A stretch of DNA of 64,000 nt, from assembly GCF_017305915.1 (NCBI RefSeq), contig NZ_JAFKJN010000020.1, positions 108,471-172,470 of the forward strand. Direction: 5' to 3'. The notes beneath the pieces were generated by a model, which was not told where the DNA came from, ran no database searches, and was given only the letters and a program-made list of their open reading frames with translations. Below are positions 24,015 through 33,851 of this stretch, in pieces. Each line of letters starts with the position of its first letter. Within the stretch, counting starts at the first letter, position 1. The position numbers were made by a program, and so were the translations under genes. The stretch comes from Reyranella sp. Lineage in GTDB: Bacteria; Pseudomonadota; Alphaproteobacteria; Reyranellales; Reyranellaceae.

Positions 24015-24967
24015 CCGCACTCGTCTCCCTGAGCGGCCTGACGGTCGACTTCGACACCGGCAAGCGCATCGTGCGCGCCCTCCACGGCATCGACCTGGAG
24101 GTGCGGCGCGGGGAGGCGCTCGGCCTGGTGGGCGAATCGGGCTGCGGCAAGAGCGTGACGTGGCTGGCGGCGCTCGGCCTGCTCGGCAGTCGCGCGCGCG
24201 TCGGCGGTGCGGTGCGGCTCGAGGGCCGCGACCTGGTCGGTACGCCGGTCGCGGAGCTGGAGCGGGTGCGCGGACGGCACATCGCCATGATCTTCCAGGA
24301 CCCGTCGAGCAGCCTCAACCCGGTGCATCGCATCGGCCGCCAGCTCGGCGAGGCGCTGAAGCTGCATCGCGGCCTCGACGGCGGCGCGGCGGAGGCCGAG
24401 GCGCGCCGGCTGCTCGACCGCGTGCACATCGCCGATGCGCAGCGCCGGCTGGGCGACTATCCGCACGAGCTGTCGGGCGGCATGAACCAGCGGGTGATGA
24501 TCGCCATGGCGCTGGCCGGCCAACCCGACCTGCTGGTCGCCGACGAGCCGACGACAGCGCTCGACGCCACCGTGCAGGCGCAGATCCTCGAGCTGCTGGG
24601 CGAGATCCGGCGTGACAGCGGCATGGCGCTGGTGCTGATCAGCCATGATCTCGGCGTGGTCGCCGAGAACACCGACCGGGTGTGCGTGATGTATGCCGGC
24701 CGCATCGTCGAGGATGCGCCGATCGACACGGTGTTCGAGGCGCCGGCGCATCCGTACACGAAAGGTCTGCTGGCGGCGCTGCCCGAGCTCGACGGCGCGC
24801 GCCGCGTGTTGACGCCGATCGCCGGCGTCGTGCCCGAGCCGTGGAACCTGCCCAAGGGCTGCAGCTTCGCGCCGCGCTGCGACCGCCGGGTCGACGCCTG
24901 CGAAGCGGCGCCGCCGCTGCCGACGTTGCGCGAGGCCGATCACCGGGTGGCCTGCATCCGCGCATGA
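24011..24967 (+). CDS. Oligopeptide-type ABC transporter ATP-binding protein (DppD-like)
   Basis: A 318-residue ATPase. Walker A is GESGCGKSV, the signature is LSGGMNQRVMIAMA, Walker B is LLVADEPTTALD, and the C-terminal oligo/dipeptide extension has FAPRCDRRVDACE, a Cys-rich motif of this family. The conserved domain begins at TALVSLSGLTVDF and no ATG, GTG or TTG is available there. The CTG at 24011 overlaps the previous TGA as CTGA and aligns with the start of the next ATPase (MTALLEVSNL), so CTG initiation is proposed. The alternative GTG at 24070 would remove the first beta strand. Confidence 0.88.
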   Translation: MTALVSLSGLTVDFDTGKRIVRALHGIDLEVRRGEALGLVGESGCGKSVTWLAALGLLGSRARVGGAVRLEGRDLVGTPVAELERVRGRHIAMIFQDPSSSLNPVHRIGRQLGEALKLHRGLDGGAAEAEARRLLDRVHIADAQRRLGDYPHELSGGMNQRVMIAMALAGQPDLLVADEPTTALDATVQAQILELLGEIRRDSGMALVLISHDLGVVAENTDRVCVMYAGRIVEDAPIDTVFEAPAHPYTKGLLAALPELDGARRVLTPIAGVVPEPWNLPKGCSFAPRCDRRVDACEAAPPLPTLREADHRVACIRA

Positions 24968-25937
24968 CCGCCTTGCTCGAAGTCTCGAACCTGTCGCGCG
25001 TCTACGAGGTCCGGCGCGGCGCCTGGCCGTTCGGGCGGCAGGCGACCTTGCATGCCGTCGACGGCGTGTCGTTCGAGTTGCCCGCCGGCCGCACGCTCGG
25101 GCTGGTCGGCGAATCGGGCTGCGGCAAGACCACGACGGCCAAGCTGGTGTTGGGCCTCGTGCCGGTGACCGGCGGTGAGGTGCGGATCGGCGGCGAAAGC
25201 CTGCCGGCAGCGGGTACGCCGTCGTGGCGCGCGCTGCGCCGGCGCATGCAGATGGTCTACCAGGATCCGCTGGGCGCGCTCGACCGGCGGCTGAGCGTCG
25301 GCCGGCAGGTCATGGAGCCGCTCGCCATCCACGACATCGGCAAGCCGGCCGAGCGCCTCGACAAGGCGTTGGCGATGCTCGATGCCGTCGGTCTCGCTCA
25401 ACATCATTTCGACCGCTTCCCGCACGAGCTGTCGGGCGGCCAGCGCCAGCGCATCGTGCTGGCGCGCGCCCTGATGCTCGATCCGCAACTTCTGGTGTGC
25501 GACGAGCCGATCTCGGCGCTCGACGTCTCGATCCAGGCGCAGGTGGTGAACCTGCTGCTGGCGCTGCAGCAGAAGCTCGGGCTGGCCTATCTCTTCATCA
25601 GCCACGACCTGCGCATGGTGCGCCAGGTGAGCCACGAGGTGGCGGTGATGTATCTCGGCCGCATCGTCGAGCAGGGCGATCCCGACCGCCTGTTCGCCAC
25701 GCCGGCGCATCCCTACACGCAGGCTCTCGTGTCGGCGATCCCGACGCATGCGCGCGCCAAGCGCCAGCGTGTCGTGCTGCCGGGCGAGCCGCCCAACCCG
25801 GTCGACCGGCCGGCCGGCTGCGCCTTCCATCCGCGCTGCCGCCACGCTACGACGCGCTGCCGGGTGGAGGCGCCGGCCCTGCGCATCCTGGCCGACGGCC
25901 GGCGCGCCGCCTGCCACAACGCCGAGCAGATCGCCTG

Positions 25938-25938
<1 letters not shown>
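24964..25938 (+). CDS. Oligopeptide-type ABC transporter ATP-binding protein (DppF-like)
   Basis: A 324-residue ATPase. Walker A is GESGCGKTT, the Q-loop VYQDPLGALDRR, the signature LSGGQRQRIVLARA, Walker B LLVCDEPISALD, and the C-terminal FHPRCRHATTRC cysteine motif is that of the DppF/OppF branch. It pairs with the preceding ATPase to energise the two permeases. The ATG overlaps the upstream stop by four bases (ATGA) and its own stop overlaps the next ATG by one base, so the operon is translationally coupled. Confidence 0.95.
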
Positions 25939-26859
<921 letters not shown>

Positions 26860-26870
<11 letters not shown>

Positions 26871-27702
26871 GCGCTTCTTCGAAGCCTGGCCGCCGCTCAC
26901 GCTGCTGGCGCTGGCCTGGATCGCGACCATGGTGATCGTGGCGGTCGGCGCCGACCTGCTGGCGCCGTACTCCTTCACCGCGCTCGACCTCAGGGCGCGC
27001 CTGTCACCGCCGGTGTTCATGGACGGCAAGTGGGCCCATCCACTGGGCAGCGACGAGCTCGGCCGCGACGTGCTCTCGCGCCTCATCATGTCGATCCGTC
27101 TCAGCCTGCTGATCGCTTTCTTCGGCACCCTGATCGCGGCCGCGTTCGGCACCGCCATGGGCTTTGTCGCCGCGCACTTCCGCGGCAAGGTCGAGGCCCT
27201 GATCCTGATGCTGATCGATTTCCAGGCGAGCGTGCCATTCCTCATCGTGGCGCTCGCCGTGCTTGCCTTCTTCGGCAACAGCCTGGTGCTGTTCGTGATG
27301 CTGATGGGCCTCAATTCGTGGGAGCGCTACGCCCGCATCGCCCGCGGCCTCACCTTGTCCGCCAACGAGCAGGGCTATGCCGCCGCGGTGCGCCAGCTCG
27401 GCGCCTCGAACCTCCGGGTCTACGGCCTGCACGTCCTGCCCAACATCGCTTCGACGCTCATCGTGTCGATGACCATCACGTTCCCCGAAACAATTCTGCT
27501 GGAATCGGGTCTGTCGTTCCTCGGCCTCGGCGTGCAGCCGCCGCTCACCTCGCTGGGCAACATGGTGGGCTACGGCCGCGAGTATTTGACCCGCGCGCCC
27601 TGGATCATGCTGACTCCGGCCGCGGTGATCGTGCTGTCGACCCTGTCGATCAGCATCGTCGGGGACTGGCTGCGCGACCGGCTCGACCCTACGCTGCGCT
27701 GA
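26860..27702 (+). CDS. Oligopeptide-type ABC transporter permease (DppC-like)
   Basis: A 280-residue permease. HPLGSDELGRDVLSRLIMSIRLSL is the conserved periplasmic-to-membrane signature of DppC, the EAA loop is YAAAVRQLGASNLRVYGLHVLPN, and LESGLSFLGLGVQPP follows. The GTG at 26860 is chosen for GGGGAGG six bases upstream; an ATG at 26821 would overlap the upstream gene further. Its stop shares a base with the following ATG. Confidence 0.93.
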
Positions 27703-28472
27703 TGACCGACATAGCTTCCCACCGCGGCGGCGCGCTCCTGTGGCCGGAGAACAGCCGCATCGCCTTCGAGAACACCACCAGGCTTGATGTTGAGCAGGTC
27801 GAGTTCGACGTCCATCCGACCCGCGACGGCAAGCTGGTGGTCATCCACGACGACACGCTCGACCGCACGACCGACGGCCGCGGCCCCGTCGCGGCGCAGG
27901 ATTGGGCGGCCTTGTCGAAGCTCGTGCTCAAGGGCACCGGCGGCCAGCGCATGCTGCTGCTCGACGAGGTGATCGAGATCTTCCGGCCGACGCCGATCGT
28001 GCTGCGCCTCGAGATCAAGTGCGGCCCCGATCGCGTGCCGTATCCCGGGCATGCTGCGCGAATCGCCGAAGCCTTGAAGCAGGCGGGCGTGCTCGACCGC
28101 AGCGTCATCACCAGCTTCCAGCTCGGCACGGTGGGCGAGGCGGTCGCCGCGGCGCGGCCAATGAAGCACGTCTGGCTGGTGACGCCGCAGACCCAGATCG
28201 ACATCGGCCTCGCCAACGTGATCGCCGCCGCCAGGGGTGCGGGCGTGCCCATGCTCGGCATCCGCCAGAACATGCTGACGGCCGAGATCGTGGCCAGCGT
28301 GCGTGCGGCTGGCCTCGGCATCGGCGGCTGGGCCTGCAACGACGCCGAGGCGATCGCGCGGCTGCTCGCGCAGCAGGTCGACGTCTTCACGACCGACCGG
28401 CCGGACCTCGCGATCGCCCAGCGGCGCCGCCCGTTGACGAGGACCAGTCCTCGGTCGGCCTCAGGATCGTGA
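27702..28472 (+). CDS. Glycerophosphodiester phosphodiesterase family protein
   Basis: A 256-residue GDPD TIM barrel. IASHRGGALLWPENSRIAF carries the first catalytic His and Glu. VEFDVHPTRDGKLVVIHDD provides the metal-binding Glu/Asp and second His, and LRLEIK a further ligand. The family hydrolyses glycerophosphodiesters to sn-glycerol 3-phosphate and an alcohol. No signal peptide is seen, so it is cytoplasmic. Coupled by a one-base overlap to the permease, it may process the imported compound, hinting that the transporter carries a glycerophosphodiester or similar molecule. Confidence 0.9.
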   Translation: MTDIASHRGGALLWPENSRIAFENTTRLDVEQVEFDVHPTRDGKLVVIHDDTLDRTTDGRGPVAAQDWAALSKLVLKGTGGQRMLLLDEVIEIFRPTPIVLRLEIKCGPDRVPYPGHAARIAEALKQAGVLDRSVITSFQLGTVGEAVAAARPMKHVWLVTPQTQIDIGLANVIAAARGAGVPMLGIRQNMLTAEIVASVRAAGLGIGGWACNDAEAIARLLAQQVDVFTTDRPDLAIAQRRRPLTRTSPRSASGS

Positions 28473-28497
28473 TCGAGGTGGTGCTGCCGGCCTTCGG

Positions 28498-29247
28498 TTA
28501 GTTCTGCGGCAGGAACTCGATCATCAGCCCGTCGATCTGCTCGGCGGGCACGATCACGCGGTCGCCCTCGGTCAGGGCGAAGGGTACGTTGTTGGCACGC
28601 AGCAGCGCCTGAAGGGGACGCGCGCGCTCGATCGCGATGGCGACGCCGACGACCGCCGGCTTGTGCTCCGGCGCCATCGCCTCGACGTCCTTGTATTCGG
28701 CCTGGTAGGCGCTGGGCGACCAGATCATCAGCTCGACCGCGCCGGTCTGCACCATGACGCAGCCGTCGAAGAGATCCTCGGTGATCGCGCCCCACGCCTC
28801 GCCGAGCGCCTTGGCCGTTTCCCGAGGATCGTCCGACACCGCGTGCACCGCCATCATGCCCAGCGCGCCGTTGGGATGGACGATCCATTCCGGCTCCATG
28901 AAGGCATCGGGCATGGCCTGCTGCACCGGCCGCCAGGGCAGGGGACCGTCGGCCTCGCCGACCACCGTCTCGGCCTCGACCTCGAAGCCGTCGTCGGTCT
29001 CCCAGCTGTGCGAACGGGTCTCGCCCTTGAGCTCGGTGACATTGATCGCGAGCTCGCTCGCCGGCTCGCCTTCGACCAGCTCGATGTAGTTCGGCACGTC
29101 GTCCTCGGCCGGCTGGAAACAGAGACAGCGCGGCTCGACGCCCTCGGGCGTCAGGGTGAATCCGAGCTGCAGCAGCTTGGCTGCCAGCGCGTCGGGCGAA
29201 CCGACCGCGAGGCTGAGGTGATCGATGTCGCGGGCTTGGATTTTCAT
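28498..29247 (-). CDS. VOC-family (glyoxalase-like) protein
   Basis: A 249-residue protein. The N-terminus KIQARDIDHLSLAVGSPDAL and the repeated beta-alpha-beta-beta-beta units fit the glyoxalase-like domain that covers two VOC modules. The first module includes LGFTLTPEGVEPRCLCFQ and PNYIELVE; the second includes GVAIAIERARPLQALL. Reaction and metal are not evident. It ends convergently 25 bp after the GDPD gene. Its start lies 45 bp from a pair of short tandem hairpins at the end of the SRPBCC gene. Confidence 0.75.
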   Translation of the reverse strand: MKIQARDIDHLSLAVGSPDALAAKLLQLGFTLTPEGVEPRCLCFQPAEDDVPNYIELVEGEPASELAINVTELKGETRSHSWETDDGFEVEAETVVGEADGPLPWRPVQQAMPDAFMEPEWIVHPNGALGMMAVHAVSDDPRETAKALGEAWGAITEDLFDGCVMVQTGAVELMIWSPSAYQAEYKDVEAMAPEHKPAVVGVAIAIERARPLQALLRANNVPFALTEGDRVIVPAEQIDGLMIEFLPQN

Positions 29248-29291
29248 GGCGGGGTCTTACGGCCCCGCGGTTACAGGCTCAAGCGGCTTGG

Positions 29292-29325
29292 AGCGGTCAG
29301 ACCGCTTGGAGCGGTTCAGACCGCT
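29292..29325. repeat. Two tandem short hairpins
   Basis: AGCGGT-CAG-ACCGCT (29292-29306) and AGCGGT-TCAG-ACCGCT (29310-29325) follow one another as near-identical palindromes. The second overlaps the last codons and stop of the SRPBCC gene. It may be a terminator, or a stem cluster between two same-strand genes. Confidence 0.6.
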
Positions 29326-29708
29326 TCGAGGGCCTTCTTCATGAAGCCTGCGGCATGATCCATCATGCCGCCGAGCGCGGGAGCGAGATCGTTCGGCAGC
29401 AGATCGATCGTCCAGACCAGCCGGCTGCCGTCGCCTTCCGGGAAGACCTGGACCGTCGCGTTGTAGTGGCTCGCTCGCCCTTCGACGACCGAATAGACCA
29501 GACGGCAGTCCTCGTCGTCCGAAGTGACCAGCCGCTCGCGTGCGACCATGCCGTTGAAGAACGTGACGATACGGTCGCCCTTGTCCATCTCGAGCTTGGT
29601 GAGGAAGCCTGGCGCCACGCGCGTATGCACCGCACCGAAGTCCTTGAGCGCGGACCACACCGTCGCAGCATTGGCGTTCAAGGCGATCTGCCGGCGAAGA
29701 GTAGCCAT
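29316..29708 (-). CDS. SRPBCC-family (polyketide cyclase/START-like) protein
   Basis: A 130-residue helix-grip fold protein. It begins MATLRRQIALNANAATVWSAL, with DFGAVHTRVAPGFL and a C-terminal long helix DHAAGFMKKALEAV. Such proteins bind hydrophobic ligands or act as cyclases; no specific role is visible. The ATG at 29708 follows CAGGGAGC, nine codons into the open frame. It is upstream of the VOC gene on the same strand, with tandem hairpins between. Confidence 0.8.
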   Translation of the reverse strand: MATLRRQIALNANAATVWSALKDFGAVHTRVAPGFLTKLEMDKGDRIVTFFNGMVARERLVTSDDEDCRLVYSVVEGRASHYNATVQVFPEGDGSRLVWTIDLLPNDLAPALGGMMDHAAGFMKKALEAV

Positions 29709-30083
29709 CGAATGCTCCCTGAGTTGAACGGGCATCTAGATGGCATATGCAGCGTCGGTCTGGCGGTTTTCGGACATCGTCGCCCAATGGACAAACCGCG
29801 CACGTCTGCCGCGTCGGCAGCAGCGTGGCGATGGGCAATGAGCGGCTCGACCTGATCCTCGCCGGTCCCAAGCAGCGACCGGCCGCGCGCGACCGCGCGG
29901 CTGCCCAAGGATTCACCTTCAATGAGTCGATGCCGGCGGTGTTCGAGCGCCTCACCCTGGTGCGGCCGCCGGAGTATGCAGACCTGGAAGGGCGTAGCTC
30001 CGCCAGCTATGCACTCGGCAGGCTTGACGAAGCGCGCGGGCCGCGGGACCATTTGTCGCATAACGAAGCAAGGAGGAGAGTCC
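29709..30083. other. 375-bp intergenic region between divergent SRPBCC and MBL genes
   Basis: Frames are open on both strands, but none matches a family I know or has a convincing ribosome site. A plus-strand stretch starting at the ATG near 29829 (MGNERLDLILAGPKQRPAAR and onward) has moderately coding-like composition and could be a degenerate small gene. Promoters for both flanking genes must lie here; the AGGAGGAG at 30071 serves the MBL gene. Confidence 0.3.
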
Positions 30084-30956
30084 ATGGACATCCGCTTCCT
30101 GCGTCCCCTGCGTAGTCTCGCGTGCGTGGCGGCTTTGTTCGGGGCATTCGCGCTGCCCGCCGCGGCCCAGGAAGGGCCCAAGCTCTACGTCTTCACCTCC
30201 GGCTCGCTCGGCGGCTTCCCGAAAGCGGCGCTGCAGATCGGCGGCACCGGCAACATCGATTGGGCGCCGGTGAGCTTCTACGTCATCAAGCACCCCAAGG
30301 GTGTGGTGATGTTCGATTGCGGCAACAACGACAAGACCATCACCGACGCCGACGGCTGGTGGGGTCCGCTGGCCAAGGGCTTCGGCCTCAAGATGACCAA
30401 GGACGATGCGATCCCCGCGCAGCTCGCCAAGATCGGGCTGAAGCCGGACGACGTTAAGTACCTCGTCGTCGGCCATCTCCATCTCGATCACGGCGGCAAT
30501 GTCGGGCAGTTCAAGAACTCGACGCTGATCGCGCAGGACGATGAGTTCAAGGCGGCGTGGTGGCCGGAGATCGGCTACTCGCTCTACTACATTCCCGGCG
30601 ACTTCGCCGAGACCAAGAACATGAAGACGGTCCGCCTCAGCGGCGATCTCGACCTGTTCGAGGACGGCTCGATCAAGATCCATCGCGCGCCCGGCCATAC
30701 GCCCGGCAGCCAGTTCATGACCGTCAAGCTGCCCAAGACCGGCATGGCGATCCTGACCAGCGACGTGGTCTACCTGACCGAGAGCCTGGAGAAGAACCTG
30801 ATCCCGCCGATCCCGGGCACGCACAGCCCGCGCGATGCCTACGAGAGCTATGCCAAGATCCGCCTGATCCGCGACGTGAACAACGCCAAGCTGTTCATCG
30901 GCCACGATCCGGAGCTGTTCAAGGCGGCCAAGAAGGCGCCCGAGTTCTACGACTGA
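30084..30956 (+). CDS. Exported MBL-fold metallohydrolase (lactonase-like)
   Basis: A 290-residue protein. A signal peptide (MDIRFLRPLRSLACVAALFG, cleavage near AAAQE) precedes a metallo-beta-lactamase fold: VVGHLHLDHGGNVG, HRAPGHTPGSQFM, the Asp in AILTSDVVYL, and FIGHDPELF. It is related in motif order to the cytoplasmic enzyme at 21545, both with the AttM-like IKHPKG.(V/A).FD start. A periplasmic lactonase or esterase is likely. AAGGAGGAGAG precedes the ATG. The ABC operon starts 30 bp downstream. Confidence 0.86.
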   Translation: MDIRFLRPLRSLACVAALFGAFALPAAAQEGPKLYVFTSGSLGGFPKAALQIGGTGNIDWAPVSFYVIKHPKGVVMFDCGNNDKTITDADGWWGPLAKGFGLKMTKDDAIPAQLAKIGLKPDDVKYLVVGHLHLDHGGNVGQFKNSTLIAQDDEFKAAWWPEIGYSLYYIPGDFAETKNMKTVRLSGDLDLFEDGSIKIHRAPGHTPGSQFMTVKLPKTGMAILTSDVVYLTESLEKNLIPPIPGTHSPRDAYESYAKIRLIRDVNNAKLFIGHDPELFKAAKKAPEFYD

Positions 30957-30985
30957 GTGGGCTCCTGACCACGTAAGGGGGCATC

Positions 30986-31684
30986 CTGACCGCGGCAGTC
31001 ATCGCGCGCGGCTTGAGCAAGCGCTACGGGTCCACTGTGGCGCTTGCTTCGCTTGACCTCGAGATCGAGCGCGGCGAGGTGTTCGGCCTGCTCGGGCCCA
31101 ACGGCTCGGGCAAGACCACGTTCATCCGTTTGCTGAGCGGCTACCTGCTGCCGACCGACGGCCGGCTGGAGATCTGCGGCTGCGACGCGGTCGAGCAGTC
31201 GCTCGAGGCGCGGCGGCGCATCGGCTACGTCCCCGAGGCGGCGCCGGTCTATGGCTACATGCGGGTGAGGGAGTTCCTGGCCTTCATGGCGCGCTTGCGC
31301 GGCCTGGGCGAGCGGGCCGTGCGCGAGGCGGTCGACCGCGTGATCGCGGCGCTGGCGCTTGAGCCGGTCGCCGACAGGCCGACCCGCACCCTGTCGCGCG
31401 GCTTCCGCCAGCGCACCGCGATCGCCCAGGCGCTGGTGCACGACCCGGAGTTGCTGATCCTCGACGAGCCGGCGAACGGCCTCGACCCGCGCCAGATCAT
31501 CGAGATCCGTGCCCTGATCCGTGGCCTCGCCGGCCGCCATACCGTGCTGATGAGCAGCCACGTGCTGGGCGAGGTCGCGCGCACCGCCGACCGCGTCGGC
31601 ATCCTGCTCGACGGCCGGCTGCGTGGCGTGCGCGCCATGGCTGACACGCCCGACCTCGAAGAGTGGTTCCTGTCGCTGGCATGA
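30986..31684 (+). CDS. ABC-2-type transporter ATP-binding protein (GldA-like)
   Basis: A 232-residue ATPase. Walker A is GPNGSGKTT, the signature-like motif LSRGFRQRTAIAQA, Walker B LLILDEPANGLD, and the H-loop MSSHVLGE. This is the CcmA/NatA/GldA group that powers ABC-2 membrane proteins. The start is best placed at the CTG at 30986 (LTAAVIARGLSKRYG), which has AAGGGGGC a few bases upstream. The TTG at 31013 would cut the first strand of the fold. It heads a five-gene overlapping operon. Confidence 0.87.
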   Translation: MTAAVIARGLSKRYGSTVALASLDLEIERGEVFGLLGPNGSGKTTFIRLLSGYLLPTDGRLEICGCDAVEQSLEARRRIGYVPEAAPVYGYMRVREFLAFMARLRGLGERAVREAVDRVIAALALEPVADRPTRTLSRGFRQRTAIAQALVHDPELLILDEPANGLDPRQIIEIRALIRGLAGRHTVLMSSHVLGEVARTADRVGILLDGRLRGVRAMADTPDLEEWFLSLA

Positions 31685-32382
31685 GGATGTTGGGGGTCCT
31701 GCTGCGCAAGGAGCTGCTGGCGACCTTCGGCTCGCCGATCGGCTACACCGTGGCGGCGGTGTTCCTGCTGGTGCTGGGCTACACCTTCAGCCTGACCCTG
31801 TTCGCCACCAAGGTCGCGAACCTGATCTACATCCTTCACCAGATGTATGTGCTCACCATCCTGCTGGTGCCGGCGCTCACCATGCGCGCCTTCGCCGAGG
31901 AGCGGCGCAACGACACGCTGGAGCTGCTGCTGACCGCGCCGGTCGGCGAGATCTGGATCGTCGTCGCCAAGTTCCTCGCGGTCTACGGCCTGGTGCTGGC
32001 GATGTACTGCGGCGCCTTCGTCTATGTCGGGGTGCTCGAGACTTACGGCACGCCCGACTGGGGCCCGATCGGCAGCGGCTATCTGGCGCTGATCTGCCAC
32101 GCCGCGCTGATCGTTGCGATCGGGCTCCTGATGTCGAGCCTGACCGAGAACCAGGTGGTGGCGGCGGCGCTGACGCTCGGCGCCAGCCTGATGCTGTGGT
32201 TCGCCGACTCTGTCGCCTACCTGCTGCCGGCGCCGGTCGACAGCGTCGTGCTCAACCTCTCGCTGATCGGACACTTCCGGCCGATGGTCACCGGCTCGGT
32301 GTTCGTCTCCGACATCGGCTACTTCGTGAGCGGCACGCTGCTGGCGCTGTTCCTGACCACGCGGCGCCTGGCCGAGCGATGA
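31681..32382 (+). CDS. ABC-2-type transporter permease (GldF-like)
   Basis: A 233-residue integral membrane protein with six predicted helices. The start MRMLGVLLRKELLATFGSPIGY is the cytoplasmic amphipathic helix typical of ABC-2 permeases, and AFAEERRNDTLELLLTAPV is the conserved loop that contacts the ATPase. It overlaps both neighbours by four bases (ATGA). With the ATPase upstream and the GldG-like protein downstream it forms an export-type or envelope-remodelling complex of the gliding-motility class. Confidence 0.9.
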   Translation: MRMLGVLLRKELLATFGSPIGYTVAAVFLLVLGYTFSLTLFATKVANLIYILHQMYVLTILLVPALTMRAFAEERRNDTLELLLTAPVGEIWIVVAKFLAVYGLVLAMYCGAFVYVGVLETYGTPDWGPIGSGYLALICHAALIVAIGLLMSSLTENQVVAAALTLGASLMLWFADSVAYLLPAPVDSVVLNLSLIGHFRPMVTGSVFVSDIGYFVSGTLLALFLTTRRLAER

Positions 32383-33851
32383 GCGCGCTGTGGTCGCTCG
32401 CCTGCCTCGCGGCGCTGCTGGTCCTGTTTGCCGCCGGCCTGCGGCTTCGGGTGTACGGCGCGGGTTGGCGGCGCTGGGCGCTGCGGCTCGGCGTGATCGG
32501 GGCGGCGCTGGCGGCGACGCTTGCCGCCAACGTTGCGGTCTTTCGCCACGACGCGCATCTCGACTTCACCCACGAGATGGCCTTCACGCCGTCGCGGGAG
32601 GCGAGCGACATCGTGCGCGGCCTCACCGAGCCGGTGCAGCTCGTCTACTTCTTCCAGAAGGAGAACGCGGCGGGCCGCGGCATGGCGACCATGCTGGAGC
32701 TGCTCGGCCGGCTCAATCCGCGGCTCGCCGTCGAGCTGGTCGACGTCGACCGCAATCCGGCGCGCGCCTCGGCGCTCGGCGTGCAGCTCTACAACACGGC
32801 GGTGATCGTCACCCGCAGCCATCGCCTGCAGGTGCTGACGACCGACGACCGCGAGATCGCGCTCGGCATCCTGCGTGCGCTGCGCCAGCGTCAGCCGGTG
32901 GTGTGCTTCGCGACCGGCCACGGCGAGTACGACATCGACAATTTCGAGTTCCACACCCACTTCGAAGGCAGTCCCAGCCACAACCACGATGCCGAGGGCA
33001 TGGCGCTGGTGAAGATGGAGCAACATGGCCTCGGCCGCCTGCGCCGCGCGCTGGAGAAGCTGGGGCTGGAGCCGCGCAAGGTCGAGCTGCGGCCCGGCCG
33101 GCCGCTGCCGCAGGATTGCGCCGCGCTGATCGACGCCAACCCGCGCACGCCGCACCTGCCGGTCGAGGCCGACCTGCTGCGCGCCTACCTGATGGGCGGC
33201 GGCAGCTACATGCTGCTGGTCGAGCCCGACTTCGTCCTCGACGAGCGGTTGGCCCAGGTGATCGTCGAGGCCGGAGCGCGCATCGGCAGCGGCATCGTCG
33301 TCGACCCGGTCGATCATTATTTCACCGACGAGCAGATGATCGCGATCACCAGGTACGCCAACCATCCGGTGACTCGCTCGCAGGCGCTGTCCTTCTATCC
33401 GGGGGCGCGGCCGGTCGAGCCCGTCCCCCGCGACGGCGTGCGGGCCGGCGCGCTGTTCGCCAGCAGCCCGCAGAGCTACGTCGTGCACGACCGCGCGCGC
33501 TATCGCGAGGAGGCGGCAGTTGCCGCACGGCGCCCCTATCCGCTCGCCGTCGCCGCCGAAGGCAGGCTGGCCGCCGACGCGCGGCCGTTTCGGTTGATCG
33601 TGTTCGGCGACGCCGACTTCGCCAGCAACTCGTTCTTCCCGTACCTCGCCAATGCCGACATCGTGCTCGCCGGCGTCTCCTGGCTGCTGCACGAGGAGCG
33701 GCGGCCGAGCCTCAAGCCGCCGGTCGAGGTGCTGCCGACCGTGACGCTGACCAACGCCCAGGTGCGCTGGATCTTCATCCTCACGGTGATCCTGCTGCCC
33801 GGCGCGGTGGCGCTCTGCGGCCTCGGCGTGTGGCTGTGGCGGCGGCGATGA
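32379..33851 (+). CDS. GldG-family ABC transporter accessory protein
   Basis: A 490-residue protein. Two N-terminal hydrophobic segments (about 5-22 and 35-52), a large extracytoplasmic ABC_transp_aux domain and one C-terminal membrane helix (about 463-485) give the GldG layout. The domain contains LLGRLNPRLAVELVDVDRNP and VVCFATGHGEYDI. An unusual His-rich loop follows at residues 192-203 (HTHFEGSPSHNH), with four histidines that could bind metal. In Bacteroidetes GldG works with GldA and GldF; outside gliding bacteria the role is unknown. It overlaps both neighbours. Confidence 0.85.
   Translation: MSALWSLACLAALLVLFAAGLRLRVYGAGWRRWALRLGVIGAALAATLAANVAVFRHDAHLDFTHEMAFTPSREASDIVRGLTEPVQLVYFFQKENAAGRGMATMLELLGRLNPRLAVELVDVDRNPARASALGVQLYNTAVIVTRSHRLQVLTTDDREIALGILRALRQRQPVVCFATGHGEYDIDNFEFHTHFEGSPSHNHDAEGMALVKMEQHGLGRLRRALEKLGLEPRKVELRPGRPLPQDCAALIDANPRTPHLPVEADLLRAYLMGGGSYMLLVEPDFVLDERLAQVIVEAGARIGSGIVVDPVDHYFTDEQMIAITRYANHPVTRSQALSFYPGARPVEPVPRDGVRAGALFASSPQSYVVHDRARYREEAAVAARRPYPLAVAAEGRLAADARPFRLIVFGDADFASNSFFPYLANADIVLAGVSWLLHEERRPSLKPPVEVLPTVTLTNAQVRWIFILTVILLPGAVALCGLGVWLWRRR

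Noticed and set aside
29747..30115. A 122-codon plus-strand frame upstream of the exported MBL gene
   Set aside because: It overlaps the MBL start in another frame, has no ribosome site and matches no family I know. It is noted only as a possible degenerate gene.
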